A DNA stretch of 64,000 nt from Arhodomonas aquaeolei DSM 8974 (lineage in GTDB: Bacteria; Pseudomonadota; Gammaproteobacteria; Nitrococcales; Nitrococcaceae): the NCBI RefSeq assembly GCF_000374645.1, contig NZ_KB894813.1, positions 54,833 through 118,832 of the forward strand, given 5' to 3'. Positions 63,748 through 64,000 of the stretch are shown one piece after another (position 1 is the stretch's first letter; every line of letters starts with the position of its first letter). The notes under the pieces were generated by a model that was given only the letters and a program-made list of their open reading frames with translations, was not told the DNA's origin and did no database searches. Both the position numbers and the translations under genes were made by a program.

Positions 63748-64000
63748 TCCCCGGCGGACAGGGACACCGCAAGCACCGCCACGACGGTTCAGAGGATCCA
63801 GACGCCGATCGGCAAACCAGCCTCGTGACCGACCCCGGGCGACACCGTCGTGGCTGTCGGTTGCCGGGGGCAGCCAACCTACTGGAATCTTGCCCTGCGC
63901 AGCGTTGGCGGAACGCACGTACATCGGGGTTATGGCGCCGGCCGCTCAAGGCAATCGACGCAGCCGACATCGCGGGACGGGATGTTGGCTGCCAGGAGCA
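63748..64000. other. non-coding right end, possible decayed element
   Basis: No convincing gene. The GC content is lower than in neighbouring genes. GGCAGCCAAC (63869-63878) and its complement GTTGGCTGCC (63984-63993) form a 10-bp inverted repeat. On the minus strand a short frame reads RRHNPDVRAFRQR, loosely like an IS110-family transposase C-terminus, but it soon loses similarity. Confidence 0.3.

Overview
The window is gene-dense, very GC-rich (roughly 70 percent by eye) bacterial chromosome with no prophage, CRISPR array or intact insertion sequence. The gene content points to a gammaproteobacterium: fabA-fabB, soluble transhydrogenase sthA, fnr beside ubiUVT, sixA, the lysC-csrA-tRNA-Ser block downstream of alaS, mutS followed by fdxA, and a RelA with the EFDD synthetase motif. 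The GC content, the TRAP transporter and the sulfide/persulfide genes would fit a halophilic or chemolithoheterotrophic Chromatiales/Ectothiorhodospiraceae-like lineage. That lineage assignment is inference.

Layout. 1-5.8 kb: 3' end of dxs, trxA, fabAB, a hemerythrin-domain protein, a GNAT-like protein and the queuosine-precursor transporter yhhQ. 5.9-11.2 kb: a DinF-type MATE transporter and a translationally coupled dctP-dctQ-dctM-azlC-azlD operon. 11.3-16.7 kb: yciA thioesterase, malate synthase G, sthA, a cytoplasmic DsbA-like protein and a hotdog thioesterase. 16.7-24.2 kb: a complete fatty-acid beta-oxidation operon (TetR regulator, fadE, multifunctional fadB-like gene, thiolase, chalcone-isomerase-like protein) preceded by two 18-bp operators. 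24.3-31.7 kb: polyphosphate metabolism (ppk1 against ppx-sixA), a MoxR/VWA pair and orn. 31.7-36.5 kb: rsgA, dnaX-ybaB-recR, the 4.5S SRP RNA gene and an FNR regulator. 36.5-39.1 kb: ubiV, ubiU and ubiT, the oxygen-independent ubiquinone genes, with an FNR-like site in the shared promoter region.

39.2-46.6 kb is the most distinctive region: a ribbon-helix-helix regulator divergent from a SulP transporter (DauA-like), a periplasmic DsrE-like protein, a periplasmic tandem rhodanese, a SLAC1/TDT anion channel, a persulfide-dioxygenase-like metallohydrolase and a DUF442-SQR fusion. Two AT-rich promoters inside this otherwise GC-rich cluster carry related palindromes (TTATATATAA and TTATATATATATAA), so the regulator may control both units. 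The inferred pathway takes sulfide to persulfide (SQR) and then to sulfite (dioxygenase), with sulfur relay by the rhodanese and DsrE proteins and anion export by SLAC1/SulP.

46.6-64 kb: an MscS-type channel, tRNA-Ser(GCU), csrA with two GGA sites in its leader, lysC, alaS, recX, recA, thpR and pncC on the minus strand; mutS and fdxA on the plus strand; then relA, an SRAP protein (yedK), a ketopantoate-reductase-like gene, a small membrane protein and a non-coding right end.

Recurring features are stop/start overlaps (ATGA, TGATG, GTGA) within operons and GC-rich stem-loops without U-tracts at most convergent gene ends, several of which include stop codons.
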